From Candidatus Zhuqueibacterota bacterium (GTDB lineage: Bacteria > Zhuqueibacterota > Zhuqueibacteria > Oceanimicrobiales > Oceanimicrobiaceae), in assembly GCA_029262055.1 (NCBI GenBank), contig JAJDAD010000039.1, positions 48,012-112,011 of the forward strand: 64,000 nucleotides of DNA. The letters run 5' to 3'. The translations under genes and the position numbers were made by a program. Of the stretch, positions 7,649 through 18,670 are shown in pieces; the stretch's first letter is position 1, and the number at the start of each line of letters is the position of its first letter. The notes under the pieces are model-generated. The model had not been told where the DNA came from, did no database searches, and saw nothing but the letters and a program-made list of their open reading frames with translations.

Positions 7649-8869
7649 TCAGGCTTTCGTTTCCATTCCCAACACGGTCACATCATCCCACTTGTGTTTC
7701 GTACAACTAAACTTTTTTGCCGACTGGGTTAAATGGTGCAGTATAGATACGCAGGACCTGGTATTGACCTCTGTGAGGGCCGCCATGATATGCCCGTCAA
7801 AACGCTCACCATCCTTGTTTTCAACTTCGCTGATGCCGTCAGTAAAGAATAGCAGCTTGTCGCCACGGGCCAGAGTTAGGCTTATTTCCTCGCCCGGTTT
7901 AAATTGTACATCATCGGTTATTCCGAGTAGCAATCCATTGGCGGCGATTCGCTCCACATCACCGGAACAAGCCCTGACTGCGAATGGGTGGGGAACGCCC
8001 GCATTGGCCAACCGGCACTGTCCTGATACTGAGTCAATGACAGCAACCAGCGCAGCGACATATAGATTTGCCGGCAGTACTTTGTAGACCAGGCCGTTGA
8101 TTTTGCGCAAGATCTCACCAGGCGTGCATTCGCTGTCTTTAAATGAAAGAATGGCAGATTTGAGCAAACTTGTGATCAGGGCAGCCTGGATGCCATGACC
8201 GGTAACGTCCGCGATCATAACTGCGAAAGACGAACCGGCCAGTGGTACGACGTCATAGAAATCTCCCCCGATCTCCAGAGCCGGGAGATATTCCGCGTGA
8301 ATCGAAAAACGACCAACCGATGGCAGAGAGGTCGGCAACAAGCTCTGCTGTACGTTTTTGGCCAACTGCAGCTCTTCATGCAACATTTCGTTGTGGGCCA
8401 TCAGCTTATCGCGCTCCAGTAGCAACATGTCGAGCTCGCGCACCTTATCCTCCAGAACGTCCCTCAATATCTTGTTTTGCAAGGCATTGCGGACGACCAG
8501 CAGAAGGTGTCGATTGTCCCAGGGTTTTTCCACATACTGAAACAAACTCACCTGATTGATGGCCTTTATGGCGCTTTCTTTGTCGGCGTACCCGGTCAGT
8601 AAGATCGATGGCATTTGCGGAAAGAGCTTCTGCACTTCGCTCAGGAACTCAAGGCCATCCATTTCCGGCATCAGAAAATCTGTAATGACCAGATCTACCG
8701 GCCCCTTGCACAGCCGGGCCAGAGCGTCATGGGGCGACTGGTAGCATTCGATCACATAATCCGTTTCAAGCTGAAAGTGGGCGCTGAGGGCTGTTGTGAT
8801 AATCTCCTCATCGTCCAGGACCAGGATAACCGGCTGAGCCCTCCTTGACAAATCGGTGGAATCATTCAC
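7649..8869 (-). CDS. Response regulator with PP2C-type (SpoIIE/RsbU) phosphatase output
   Basis: 406 residues. The receiver domain (residues 13-130) has the acidic pair D19-D20, phospho-acceptor D64 (ITDFLMPEMDG), T92 and K115. A coiled-coil linker at about 135-180 leads into the SpoIIE phosphatase domain with the metal-binding E-I-G-G-D-F-Y-D (199-206), D-V-T-G-H-G (221-226) and F-F-T-D-G-I-S-E near 345. Such proteins dephosphorylate an anti-sigma antagonist (STAS protein) in partner-switching pathways. No STAS or RsbW-type gene is nearby, so the partner is elsewhere. It starts 67 bases after the enolase stop on the same strand and may share its transcript. Confidence 0.92.
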   Translation of the reverse strand: MNDSTDLSRRAQPVILVLDDEEIITTALSAHFQLETDYVIECYQSPHDALARLCKGPVDLVITDFLMPEMDGLEFLSEVQKLFPQMPSILLTGYADKESAIKAINQVSLFQYVEKPWDNRHLLLVVRNALQNKILRDVLEDKVRELDMLLLERDKLMAHNEMLHEELQLAKNVQQSLLPTSLPSVGRFSIHAEYLPALEIGGDFYDVVPLAGSSFAVMIADVTGHGIQAALITSLLKSAILSFKDSECTPGEILRKINGLVYKVLPANLYVAALVAVIDSVSGQCRLANAGVPHPFAVRACSGDVERIAANGLLLGITDDVQFKPGEEISLTLARGDKLLFFTDGISEVENKDGERFDGHIMAALTEVNTRSCVSILHHLTQSAKKFSCTKHKWDDVTVLGMETKA

Positions 8870-8936
8870 GATAGGATTGCCTCACCAGCTGTGGGTGACA
8901 GACCGCCTGGCCGTACTCTGCAGACTGCTGCAAGTC

Positions 8937-10566
<1,630 letters not shown>

Positions 10567-11580
10567 GTGGAAGTAGAAAGCATAAGTACTTTAGCAGATA
10601 GTCGTTTGAGGGTCAAAACCTCTCTTAAAGATAGTTCGGTACAACAATTTGAGACTGATGTATTCTACGGTTTGACATCAAAGCCCAAGCGACTATCGCC
10701 GAAGTACTTTTATGATGAGGAGGGGTCAAAGCTGTTTGAGGAGATCTGTGACCTGCCGGAATACTATCCGACTCGCACCGAACATTCAATCATTGAAGCA
10801 CGTACCCCGGACATTGCCGAACTGGCTGGCCCTGAAGCTGTCCTGATCGAGTTTGGCAGCGGTAGCTCGACGAAGACACGGGCGATAATCGAGGCCTTTC
10901 TGGCCCGCTTTGGACGTTTGCACTACATCCCGGTTGACATTTCCAAAACAATGCTTACCGACAGTGCCCATGCTCTGTTGCGCAACTATGAAAACCTGCG
11001 CGTAACCGGCGTGGTTTCCGACTATGTCACTGCTCTGCAGTTGCTCAATGACCAGAAGATAAAGAACAGGTTCATTATTTTTCTTGGTTCAAGCATCGGC
11101 AACTTCACAAAGAATGAAGCCCGGGATTTTCTCAGACGGGTCAGGGACACGATGCAGCCGAATGATCACTTCCTGCTCGGAATGGACATGGTTAAGTCCG
11201 AAGAGACGCTGCTTGCTGCCTACGATGATGTCCAGGGAGTAACCGCGGCATTCAACATGAACCTGCTGACACGCATCAACAGAGAGTTGGGCGGCAGTTT
11301 TGACCTGACAAAGTTTCGCCACAAGATCCTGTTCAATCCTGAGGAGAGCAGAATTGAAATGCACCTGGAAAGCACGGTTAAGCAGGAAGTGGCTATCCAT
11401 GGCATCAGCCGTACGATCAATTTTGAGCAGGGCGAAACCATCCATACCGAAAACTCTTACAAGTTCTCGAAGGAGCAAATTCGTACGATGGTGCAGGCGT
11501 CCGGTTTCGAGTTGGAAAAAACATGGTATGATCAAAACGAATGGTTTAGCCTGAATGTGATGAAACCAGCTCCGCGCTGA
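10567..11580 (+). CDS. egtD: EgtD-type L-histidine N-alpha-methyltransferase
   Basis: 337 residues from a GTG start with GGAGGT five bases upstream; the usual family length is about 320. The family adds three methyl groups from S-adenosylmethionine to histidine, giving hercynine, the first step to ergothioneine. Seen: the family hallmark L-P-E-Y-Y-P-T-R-T-E (63-72), the SAM site L-I-E-F-G-S-G-S-S-T-K-T-R (GSGSS at 97-101), Y-I-P-V-D-I-S, F-L-G-S-S-I-G-N-F and the substrate-lobe segment R-I-E-M-H-L. Its TGA overlaps the ATG of the ABC ATPase gene (ATGA), so it is co-translated with a transporter. No egtB partner is in the window, so hercynine may be the end product or the sulfur step may be encoded elsewhere. 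Confidence 0.92.
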   Translation: MEVESISTLADSRLRVKTSLKDSSVQQFETDVFYGLTSKPKRLSPKYFYDEEGSKLFEEICDLPEYYPTRTEHSIIEARTPDIAELAGPEAVLIEFGSGSSTKTRAIIEAFLARFGRLHYIPVDISKTMLTDSAHALLRNYENLRVTGVVSDYVTALQLLNDQKIKNRFIIFLGSSIGNFTKNEARDFLRRVRDTMQPNDHFLLGMDMVKSEETLLAAYDDVQGVTAAFNMNLLTRINRELGGSFDLTKFRHKILFNPEESRIEMHLESTVKQEVAIHGISRTINFEQGETIHTENSYKFSKEQIRTMVQASGFELEKTWYDQNEWFSLNVMKPAPR

Positions 11581-12332
11581 TGAATCCCATCGAATTCAAC
11601 GAGGTTGCAAAGTCCTACCGGCAACATCAGGCGTTAAAAAACATCTCTTTATCGATCCCACCGGACTCGACCACGGCCATTATCGGCCCCAGCGGCAGCG
11701 GCAAATCAACCTGCCTGCAACTCATAAACGGACTTGTCAGGCCCGACCACGGAGAGGTCCAAGTCTTTCAGGAACGTATCGATTATGCACAATTGCCAAA
11801 ATTACGAAGGCGGATTGGGTACGCCGTGCAGGGCACCGGACTTTTCCCGCATCTGACTGTAGCCGGTAACATCTCGCTGCTGGCACAAATGGAGGCATGG
11901 CCGGTTCCTGTAATCTCTGAGCGGGTGGCGGCCCTGATGGATTTGGTTGACCTGCCGGCGGCCTTTACCGGCAAATATCCGCACGAGTTGAGCGGCGGCG
12001 AGCAACAGCGGGTCGGACTGTGCCGGGCAATGATGCTGGACCCGCCCATCTTTTTGCTCGATGAACCGTTTGGTGCGCTCGACCCCATCACGCGTGCTGA
12101 AATCCATATGGAATTTGAAAAATTGCAAAAAGCAGCATCCCGGACCATCGTGCTGGTGACGCATGACCTGCGGGAGGCGCTGAAACTTGCCGACCTGTTG
12201 GTGATCCTGAATCGTGGGGAAGTCGCGCAAATCGGAACACCGAAAGATATTCTGCGCGCGCCGGCGAGCGATTTCGTAGGAAAATTCACTCACCTGCACC
12301 TGGCTGATGACGTTACCGGTCATGATTCGTAA
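11580..12332 (+). CDS. ABC transporter ATPase, osmoprotectant/ergothioneine (OpuCA/EgtV) type
   Basis: 250 residues. Walker A G-P-S-G-S-G-K-S-T (36-44), signature L-S-G-G-E-Q-Q-R-V, Walker B I-F-L-L-D-E-P-F-G-A-L-D-P and the switch histidine in V-T-H-D-L-R-E-A. The closest known types are the betaine/choline/carnitine ATPases (ProV, OpuCA) and the ergothioneine importer EgtV. There are no C-terminal CBS domains, unlike many OpuCA/ProV proteins. It should energise the fused binding-protein/permease encoded next, whose start overlaps its end. Coupling to egtD suggests a quaternary-amine ligand such as hercynine, ergothioneine or a betaine. Confidence 0.9.
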   Translation: MNPIEFNEVAKSYRQHQALKNISLSIPPDSTTAIIGPSGSGKSTCLQLINGLVRPDHGEVQVFQERIDYAQLPKLRRRIGYAVQGTGLFPHLTVAGNISLLAQMEAWPVPVISERVAALMDLVDLPAAFTGKYPHELSGGEQQRVGLCRAMMLDPPIFLLDEPFGALDPITRAEIHMEFEKLQKAASRTIVLVTHDLREALKLADLLVILNRGEVAQIGTPKDILRAPASDFVGKFTHLHLADDVTGHDS

Positions 12333-13830
12333 AATAGCCAACCTATTTGTGCTCGGCTGCTGTCTCTGTAACCTGACCGTTGCTTCTGCCCAGTCGGGGA
12401 CAATACCCGCCGTTCGGATCGGTTGCAAGCACTTCAACGAAAACTATATCCTCGCCGAAATTATGGCCCAACTCCTGGAAGCGAGCGGGATCGAGGTCGA
12501 CCGCAAGTTTGGACTCGGTGGTACACTCATCTGCTACCAGGCGCTGGTCAACGCCGAAATCGACCTCTACCCGGAATACTCCGGAACCATTGAGCAGGCA
12601 ATCCTGAAGTTGCCGGAGAGGCTTTCCTTTGCGCAATTGCAGTCGAAGCTCGCCAGTGAGCACAATCTGGAGTTACTAGGGACCTTCGGTTTCAACAATA
12701 CCTATGCCCTGACAACCCGGGCCCAGTTTGCCGCCGATGAAAATATCGGAAAGATCTCGGACCTGCGCACCAGAGCTGACGTCCGTTACGGATTTAGCTA
12801 CGAGTACATCGAGCGGGGTGACGGCTGGCGGGCCCTGGCAGGCGCCTATGGCCTCTCCGCGACCCCGGTCGGCATGGAGCACTCGCTGTCCTATCTGGCG
12901 CTCAACGATGGCAAAATCGATGTCATGGACGTTTACTCCACGGACGCGGAGATTCTCAAACACAATCTTGTCCTTCTGCAGGACGATTTGAATTTCTTCC
13001 CGATCTATCTGGCCGCGCCGCTAATGCGTGCGCAATTGCACCCCCGTGTCAGCGTGATTCTTGCGCAACTGGAAGACCTGATCGATGAGGCGGAGATGCA
13101 GCGGCTCAATGCTCTGGTTGTGATCGAGGGGAAATCCTTTGCCCAGGCTGCGGACCGCTTTCTGACCGAGCACGGCCTGAAGGATGAAACCTCGCCAACA
13201 TCGGAAAATCGTTGGCGAACGCTCGCGGCTAAGACTCTCACACATTTGATGCTGACCGGTGTTGCTCTTATCCTCGCTGTGCTGGTCGCCATTCCTGCGG
13301 GCATGTATATTTACAAACGCCCATCCATCTCAGGCCCGGTCATCTACATCGCCGGCTTGCTGCAAACCATTCCGTCACTTGCCCTGCTGGCGCTGATGAT
13401 TCCTCTGCTGGGAATAGGTGTAAAACCCGCCCTGGTCGCGCTTTTCCTCTACGCGCTGCTGCCGATCTTGCGCAACACATTCACGGCCCTGATTTCACTC
13501 GACCCGGTTTTAAAAAAGGTGGCTGTCGGAATCGGGTTAACCGACTGGCAACGGTTGCGTTACATTGAGTTCCCGCTGGGACTGCCGACTATTCTTGCGG
13601 GCGTCCGTACGGCTTCCGTGATTCTGATCGGGACGGCAACCATCGCCGCCTTTATCGGCGCCGGTGGACTTGGGGAGTACATCGTGACCGGGCTATCCCT
13701 GAATGATCCGTACTTGATCATGTGGGGAGCCATTCCCGCCGCCCTACTTGCCATTGTGGTGGAGCTGCTTTTTGAGCTGCTGGAACGCCTGGTTGTGCCG
13801 AAGCATCTGCTGCAAAACACGCCTTCCTGA
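12322..13830 (+). CDS. Fused substrate-binding protein and permease of a betaine/ergothioneine-type ABC importer
   Basis: 502 residues from the ATG at 12322 (M-I-R-K-I-A-N-L-F, a signal-peptide start); an ATG at 12307 would add five residues. Residues ~30-285 are an OpuAC-type binding domain (G-L-G-G-T-L-I-C-Y-Q-A-L-V-N and I-D-L-Y-P-E-Y-S-G-T). Residues ~300-495 are a BPD_transp_1 permease with the coupling loop G-I-G-L-T-D-W-Q-R-L-R-Y-I-E-F-P-L. The binding domain is N-terminal; in EgtU of pneumococcus the permease comes first. The gene overlaps the ATPase gene by 11 bases. Substrate is inferred from egtD linkage only. Confidence 0.9.
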   Translation: MIRKIANLFVLGCCLCNLTVASAQSGTIPAVRIGCKHFNENYILAEIMAQLLEASGIEVDRKFGLGGTLICYQALVNAEIDLYPEYSGTIEQAILKLPERLSFAQLQSKLASEHNLELLGTFGFNNTYALTTRAQFAADENIGKISDLRTRADVRYGFSYEYIERGDGWRALAGAYGLSATPVGMEHSLSYLALNDGKIDVMDVYSTDAEILKHNLVLLQDDLNFFPIYLAAPLMRAQLHPRVSVILAQLEDLIDEAEMQRLNALVVIEGKSFAQAADRFLTEHGLKDETSPTSENRWRTLAAKTLTHLMLTGVALILAVLVAIPAGMYIYKRPSISGPVIYIAGLLQTIPSLALLALMIPLLGIGVKPALVALFLYALLPILRNTFTALISLDPVLKKVAVGIGLTDWQRLRYIEFPLGLPTILAGVRTASVILIGTATIAAFIGAGGLGEYIVTGLSLNDPYLIMWGAIPAALLAIVVELLFELLERLVVPKHLLQNTPS

Positions 13831-14034
13831 TTCTACATCCTGGGGTTGCCCCTGATCGAACAACTTCTTCTCCCTGCCTTTATTTTCACTGATTTCAGGT
13901 CGATGTAGTAGAGATAGAGAACCCACAAAATCACGAAGGTGTGGGCGGTACTAGACTGACGAAAGTCATATTCAGTTCAAGTGAAACTGCTATTCAGACA
14001 ACCGGGCAGATACGGTCTGTCCCTGCTTTGCTTT

Positions 14035-17000
14035 ATGAAGTCGACATTGGCTATCATGTTGCTGGCCACACTCGCCTCAATATGTCCCGCGCAAAACCTG
14101 CACTTTTCAAACTACTCCACCGGAGATGGGCTGCCGCAATCCCAGATTCATTCAATCATTCAGGACCGGGGTGGCTACCTTTGGTTTGGGACGGGCAGCG
14201 GCGCTGCGCGATTCGATGGCATAGAATTTGAGATTTTTGACCAATCCAATGGTTTGCCACAGTTAGATTTTGTCTATTCTATGTTGGAAGACCGGGACGG
14301 GAATATTTGGTTTGGGACCTTTGGTGCAGGGGTTGTCCGTTTCGATCCGCAGGCCCCTCCGGGCAAGCGCTACACTCATTACGACCGCACACGCGGATTT
14401 GCAGGCGATCGGGTTTTCGCAATATGTCAGGACCAACAGGGAAGCCTCTGGTTTGGGACAGACAGTTCCCGGGTTATCAAGCTGCAACATGGAAAATTCG
14501 AAGCCATGCAGCTTGAGCGGCAAGGCGTCACTCAGGAAAACTCGATTCGGGCGATCGCGCAAGGTGCTGCTGGCCATCTTTGGTTCAGTGTCTATGGCAA
14601 AGGGCTGTACAATTTGTCAGATGACAATCTGGTTAAGTATACTGTGGCGGACGGCCTGCCGCACGCGGAGATTTTTTCGGTCATTGTCGACACCAAAGAC
14701 GTGTTATGGCTTGGAAGTCGAAGCGGCCTCACATCTCTCAAGCGAACAGCGTCGGGCGATGTTCTCATCAGGACGTTCACTGTGCAGGACGGATTGCCAT
14801 CCAACACGGTCTACTCGATCGCGCTCGATGATAAGGGAACCATGTGGCTGGGGACCAGAAATGGCGTCAGCAGGTTTGATCAAAATGGTTTCAAGACCTA
14901 TCGGGTGGAAAACGGACTGGTCAACAATCGCGTCATCAGTGTCATGGTAGACCGGGAAAACCTGCCGTGGCTGGGTACTGTCGGTGGAATCAGCAAGTTG
15001 GCGCAGGAGAAGTTTGAGAACTTCACAATGAAGCACGGATTGCCTGAGAACTACATCTCCGCGGTCTATGAAGACTCTAAAGACGATATATGGTTCGGCA
15101 CGATTGGGCGCGGTATTGGCATTTTGAGAAATGGTCGATTCATACATGATTCCGCCCTTGACAGGATAGAGCATGGAGCTGTTCGCGCAATTCTTGAAGA
15201 CAGTCACGGCAACCATTGGTTTGGCACCCGCTTCGGGTTGGTCAGGCGTTCTCAGAGCGGAGTTGCGGTCTACCGCAAGTCGGACGGACTCCCCGGTGAA
15301 TACATTAGAGACATAGCTCAGGACTCAGAAGGCCGGCTATGGCTTGCCACTGAACACGGTGTATGCTTTTTCAATCCCGGCATCGAGCACCCACAGTTTG
15401 AAGTCTTTGGTACAACACAAGACATCGGCACGACCTCTGTTTGGGATGTTCTTGTTAGCAAAGACAACACGATTTGGTTTGCGACCAGCAGCAACGGGGT
15501 CTTTCGCCTTGACAGCGCCGGAGTTCGGCAGTTTACAGTGGCGAACGGACTCAGTGACAACAAGGTTTTCTGTGCGACGGAGGACGCTGGCGGCAATATT
15601 TGGTTTGGGACCAAGCGTGGGGCGACGCGCTTTGATGGGGCAGAGTTCACCGTATTGAGTAAAGACGACGGCCTGTCCGACAATTCTGTTTGGTCAATTC
15701 TGGCTGACAAAAAGGGTAACTTCTGGTTTGGCCACAATCGCGGCGTCGACCGATTCGATGGCCAGGCCTGGCAAAATTACAATTCGAAGAACGGGCTTGT
15801 TGGAGACGAGGCAAGCATCCATTCTATGTTGGTAGACCGAAACGATCATGTTTGGATCGGTACCAGCGCCGGTGTCACCAGATATGATCCGCAAAAAGAG
15901 CGTACCTCTACGGTTACTCCGATTGTGCACATAAACAAAATACACACAGCCTCATATACCGGCCCACCGCTGGACAGCCTTGAAATAGAAGCGGCACATA
16001 ACAACATTGCCTTTGATTTTGTCGGCCTCTGGTTTAAGGATGTGACGAACATCCAATACCAATACTATCTTGCGGGATTTGACAGGGATTGGAGCAAACT
16101 GACACCGAGGCGATATGCCAAGTATACGAACCTCAATAATGGTCTCTACACTTTTCGCGTGCGTGCTAGAAGCGGTGCCGGCGCCTTCAGCAGTGATTAC
16201 GCATCTCTGACTTTTCGGGTGCTGCCGCCCATTTGGCAGGCCTGGTGGTTTATCGCTGGCGCCATGGTTTTCAGCGTCACTCTTATCTTCCTGCTGACCA
16301 AATGGCGATTCCGGAAGATCGAAAGGCATACCCGGAAGCTTCAACAAAAAATACGGGAGAGGACGCGCGAGCTCGAGGAAGCCAAGCTTGAGGCTGAAAG
16401 AGCTTCTCAAACAAAAAGCGAGTTCCTGGCTAGCATGAGCCATGAAATCCGCACACCCATGAATGGCATAATCGGGCTTAGTGGCCTCCTGCTGAACACC
16501 GTGCTTTCGGAAGAACAACGTGACTATGTAGCCACGGTTAAACACTCCGCCGATTCGCTGCTTACCATCATCAATGACATTCTGGATTTCTCGAAAATCG
16601 AGGCAGGCAAGCTGGACCTGGAAGAAATACCGTTCGATCTTCAGGCACTAGGCAAGGAGGTCGGCGCTTTGCTCAGGCTAAAGGCTGAAGCCAAAGGGTT
16701 AGGTTTTATTTTCTCTATAGATCCGGAACTCGAACCATTGCTTGTCGGAGATCCCGGCCGCTTGCGGCAAGTTCTTATTAATCTGACGAACAATGCCATC
16801 AAGTTTACTGAAAAAGGTCAGGTTGCAATTCATGTCAGTGTGGAAGATAATGTAGGCGAGGAGGTTCTTTTGCGCTTCAGCGTAACAGACACCGGAATTG
16901 GGGTTCCGGAATCAGCGCAGAGAGCGCTTTTTATGTCGTTTGCACAGGTGGACGCTTCGGTAACCCGCAAGTTTGGGGGAACCGGCCTGGGACTGGCCAT

Positions 17001-17610
17001 CTCAAAACAGCTCGCGGGACTCATGAATGGTGAAATCGGCCTGGAGAGCAAAGAGGGAGAAGGCTCTACGTTTTGGTTTACAGCGCGCCTGCAGAAACAG
17101 TCGAATCTCCACCTGATCGTCGAACCTGCAACCCCTGTTCGGATTGTTGCGGATGCAGCCCTATCCAGTGATCAAAGGCGCAACCTGAAAATCCTGTTGG
17201 CGGAAGACAACAGCGTCAACCGGAAACTGGCTCTGAAACTGCTTGAGAAGCAAGGTTATCAGGCTGACCATGTGGCGAATGGCAAGGAAGCGGTCAAGGC
17301 GACAGAGACAACTTCTTATGACCTAATCCTGATGGATTGTCAAATGCCTGAAATGGACGGCTACCAGGCCACACGTGCCATTCGCGCTTACGAGGCGGAA
17401 CATAAGACCCGGCATGTACCGATTATAGCCATCACGGCCAATGCGATGAAGGGTGATCGGGAGAAGTGCATCGAGGCCGGCATGGATGACTATCTCAGCA
17501 AGCCGATAGCGCCGTCCGAACTTGCAGAGGCGTTGCTGCGCTGGGCGACCGCGGCTAAGCCGGACGAGCGCGAAAGAGAGGCGGAAGAGTCGCAGGTTGA
17601 GAGTTCATAG
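14035..17610 (+). CDS. Hybrid two-component histidine kinase with double Reg_prop propeller and Y_Y_Y domain
   Basis: 1191 residues from the ATG at 14035, which begins a clean signal peptide ([15 protein letters not shown]); an upstream GTG at 13981 would add 18 residues. Fourteen W-F-G-T/W-L-G-T blades form two seven-bladed periplasmic propellers, followed by a Y_Y_Y domain ([12 protein letters not shown]), one transmembrane helix near residue 755 and a coiled coil. Then come HisKA with H803 ([11 protein letters not shown]), HATPase_c ([17 protein letters not shown]) and a receiver with D1101 ([11 protein letters not shown]). It resembles Bacteroidetes glycan sensors but ends after the receiver with no AraC-type DNA-binding domain. 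The output partner is unknown. Confidence 0.93.
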   Translation: MKSTLAIMLLATLASICPAQNLHFSNYSTGDGLPQSQIHSIIQDRGGYLWFGTGSGAARFDGIEFEIFDQSNGLPQLDFVYSMLEDRDGNIWFGTFGAGVVRFDPQAPPGKRYTHYDRTRGFAGDRVFAICQDQQGSLWFGTDSSRVIKLQHGKFEAMQLERQGVTQENSIRAIAQGAAGHLWFSVYGKGLYNLSDDNLVKYTVADGLPHAEIFSVIVDTKDVLWLGSRSGLTSLKRTASGDVLIRTFTVQDGLPSNTVYSIALDDKGTMWLGTRNGVSRFDQNGFKTYRVENGLVNNRVISVMVDRENLPWLGTVGGISKLAQEKFENFTMKHGLPENYISAVYEDSKDDIWFGTIGRGIGILRNGRFIHDSALDRIEHGAVRAILEDSHGNHWFGTRFGLVRRSQSGVAVYRKSDGLPGEYIRDIAQDSEGRLWLATEHGVCFFNPGIEHPQFEVFGTTQDIGTTSVWDVLVSKDNTIWFATSSNGVFRLDSAGVRQFTVANGLSDNKVFCATEDAGGNIWFGTKRGATRFDGAEFTVLSKDDGLSDNSVWSILADKKGNFWFGHNRGVDRFDGQAWQNYNSKNGLVGDEASIHSMLVDRNDHVWIGTSAGVTRYDPQKERTSTVTPIVHINKIHTASYTGPPLDSLEIEAAHNNIAFDFVGLWFKDVTNIQYQYYLAGFDRDWSKLTPRRYAKYTNLNNGLYTFRVRARSGAGAFSSDYASLTFRVLPPIWQAWWFIAGAMVFSVTLIFLLTKWRFRKIERHTRKLQQKIRERTRELEEAKLEAERASQTKSEFLASMSHEIRTPMNGIIGLSGLLLNTVLSEEQRDYVATVKHSADSLLTIINDILDFSKIEAGKLDLEEIPFDLQALGKEVGALLRLKAEAKGLGFIFSIDPELEPLLVGDPGRLRQVLINLTNNAIKFTEKGQVAIHVSVEDNVGEEVLLRFSVTDTGIGVPESAQRALFMSFAQVDASVTRKFGGTGLGLAISKQLAGLMNGEIGLESKEGEGSTFWFTARLQKQSNLHLIVEPATPVRIVADAALSSDQRRNLKILLAEDNSVNRKLALKLLEKQGYQADHVANGKEAVKATETTSYDLILMDCQMPEMDGYQATRAIRAYEAEHKTRHVPIIAITANAMKGDREKCIEAGMDDYLSKPIAPSELAEALLRWATAAKPDEREREAEESQVESS

Positions 17611-17771
17611 AGAGAGAGCCAGGAACGCCTGCTTTTATGCCCGCATCAGCTCCTGGAAATTGGCCATTCGGGCTATAGCTTCCGAATCCGTAGCAGACCC
17701 CCCGGAAAGAAACCGATAGCGCCCGGGCCCAAACGGGCTGCAGCACTTTCAGAAACCTTCCTGACTGGATT

Positions 17772-18026
17772 TTACTTCCGTCTTGTGTAAACCATCTTGA
17801 AATGTCTGAGCAGGGCCAGGCACCCTTCACATTCATCCTTAAGTCCGTCTGTACTGATGGGTTCCAGACGGACTTCATAGCCCAGTTCACCATAGGTGTC
17901 GAGCGCCTCTTTGGCCATTCGTTTGTCCGCGATATATCGCCGCTCCCAACCCTGAGCAGTCAGGCGGGGATCGGGTGGCAGGGAACAGCCGAGGAAGTCG
18001 ATTTTGTCAGAGATTGATTTGTTCAT
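17772..18026 (-). CDS. Small protein with C-x2-C motif, end of benzoyl-CoA operon
   Basis: 84 residues, no recognised family. It has G-W-E-R-R-Y-I-A-D near residue 27 and a C-terminal D-E-C-E-G-C-L-A-L-L-R-H-F-K, where the Cys pair could bind metal or form a disulfide; it ends in K-M-V-Y-T-R-R-K. There is no signal peptide. It starts 13 bases after the hemerythrin stop and is the last gene before the convergent hybrid kinase, so it should be transcribed with the benzoyl-CoA reductase genes. Codon use and position make it a believable gene; a role in handling oxygen or metal is only inferred. Confidence 0.65.
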   Translation of the reverse strand: MNKSISDKIDFLGCSLPPDPRLTAQGWERRYIADKRMAKEALDTYGELGYEVRLEPISTDGLKDECEGCLALLRHFKMVYTRRK

Positions 18027-18039
18027 GGAGGCCGCAGCG

Positions 18040-18639
18040 CTACATCAACTCGGTCTTCAAGGTGCGGATGGTTGCATCTGTAACGGACTCCACGCCGTAA
18101 GCGCGGCACAACTTCCCGGCGACTTCGAGAAAGTCGGCATGTCGGCTTCCACCCGCCTTAGACTCTATTTCTTTGAAATTTCCAAGCAAATCGTCCGCCG
18201 CAGACGGCGCTATAACCTGGCCGGCCATGGGGAACAGCACCTGATCTTCTTTCTGGATGTGAGCTGTTAGCAGGGCGATGAAGTCACGGGCGTTCTGCGT
18301 GAATTCCGTGATTGCTCCGCTGTCGCCATCTGCCGCCCTTTCTACGGAGCGGGCCATTCCGCGCACGAAGTGCCGGCCTGCATCATGCTCGGTCAACATT
18401 ACAGCGATAGGCCCGCCGGAGCTCGGCAAGCCTGCTTCCTGCATGGCGATGAATAGGCGGTCTTCCTCTTTTGCGTGGTGGCAACCATCGGCAAATTCGC
18501 GGAAAAAGGTGATCGCCGTATTTGCCGCTTCCGCATTTAAGCGGCCGGTTTCCTCCGCTTCGGCAATGATTTTAGTCAGGCATTCCAGGACCGTCATGAT
18601 AATGCGGTGCTCTTCATAGAGAATGTCGGTTGCTTTCAT
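18040..18639 (-). CDS. Hemerythrin HHE domain protein
   Basis: 199 residues. Iron-ligand pattern of the hemerythrin four-helix bundle: H11 in E-E-H-R, H54-H55 with E59, H85 and H90 in T-E-H-D-A-G-R-H, and H127 with E131 in A-H-I-Q-K-E-D. It has a C-terminal tail of about 50 residues with one Cys. Such proteins bind oxygen or nitric oxide at a di-iron centre, for sensing, scavenging or repair. It lies 31 bases after the last reductase subunit, on the same strand, in an operon for an oxygen-sensitive enzyme, so protection or sensing of oxygen is a reasonable inference. Confidence 0.88.
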   Translation of the reverse strand: MKATDILYEEHRIIMTVLECLTKIIAEAEETGRLNAEAANTAITFFREFADGCHHAKEEDRLFIAMQEAGLPSSGGPIAVMLTEHDAGRHFVRGMARSVERAADGDSGAITEFTQNARDFIALLTAHIQKEDQVLFPMAGQVIAPSAADDLLGNFKEIESKAGGSRHADFLEVAGKLCRAYGVESVTDATIRTLKTELM

Positions 18640-18670
18640 TCTTGTCTCTGCTTTCGGTTAGTGTTTGAGC

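Noticed and set aside
17721..17738. GCCCG/CGGGC hairpin between convergent genes as a terminator
   Set aside because: Only five pairs and no T-run on either strand; too weak to call.
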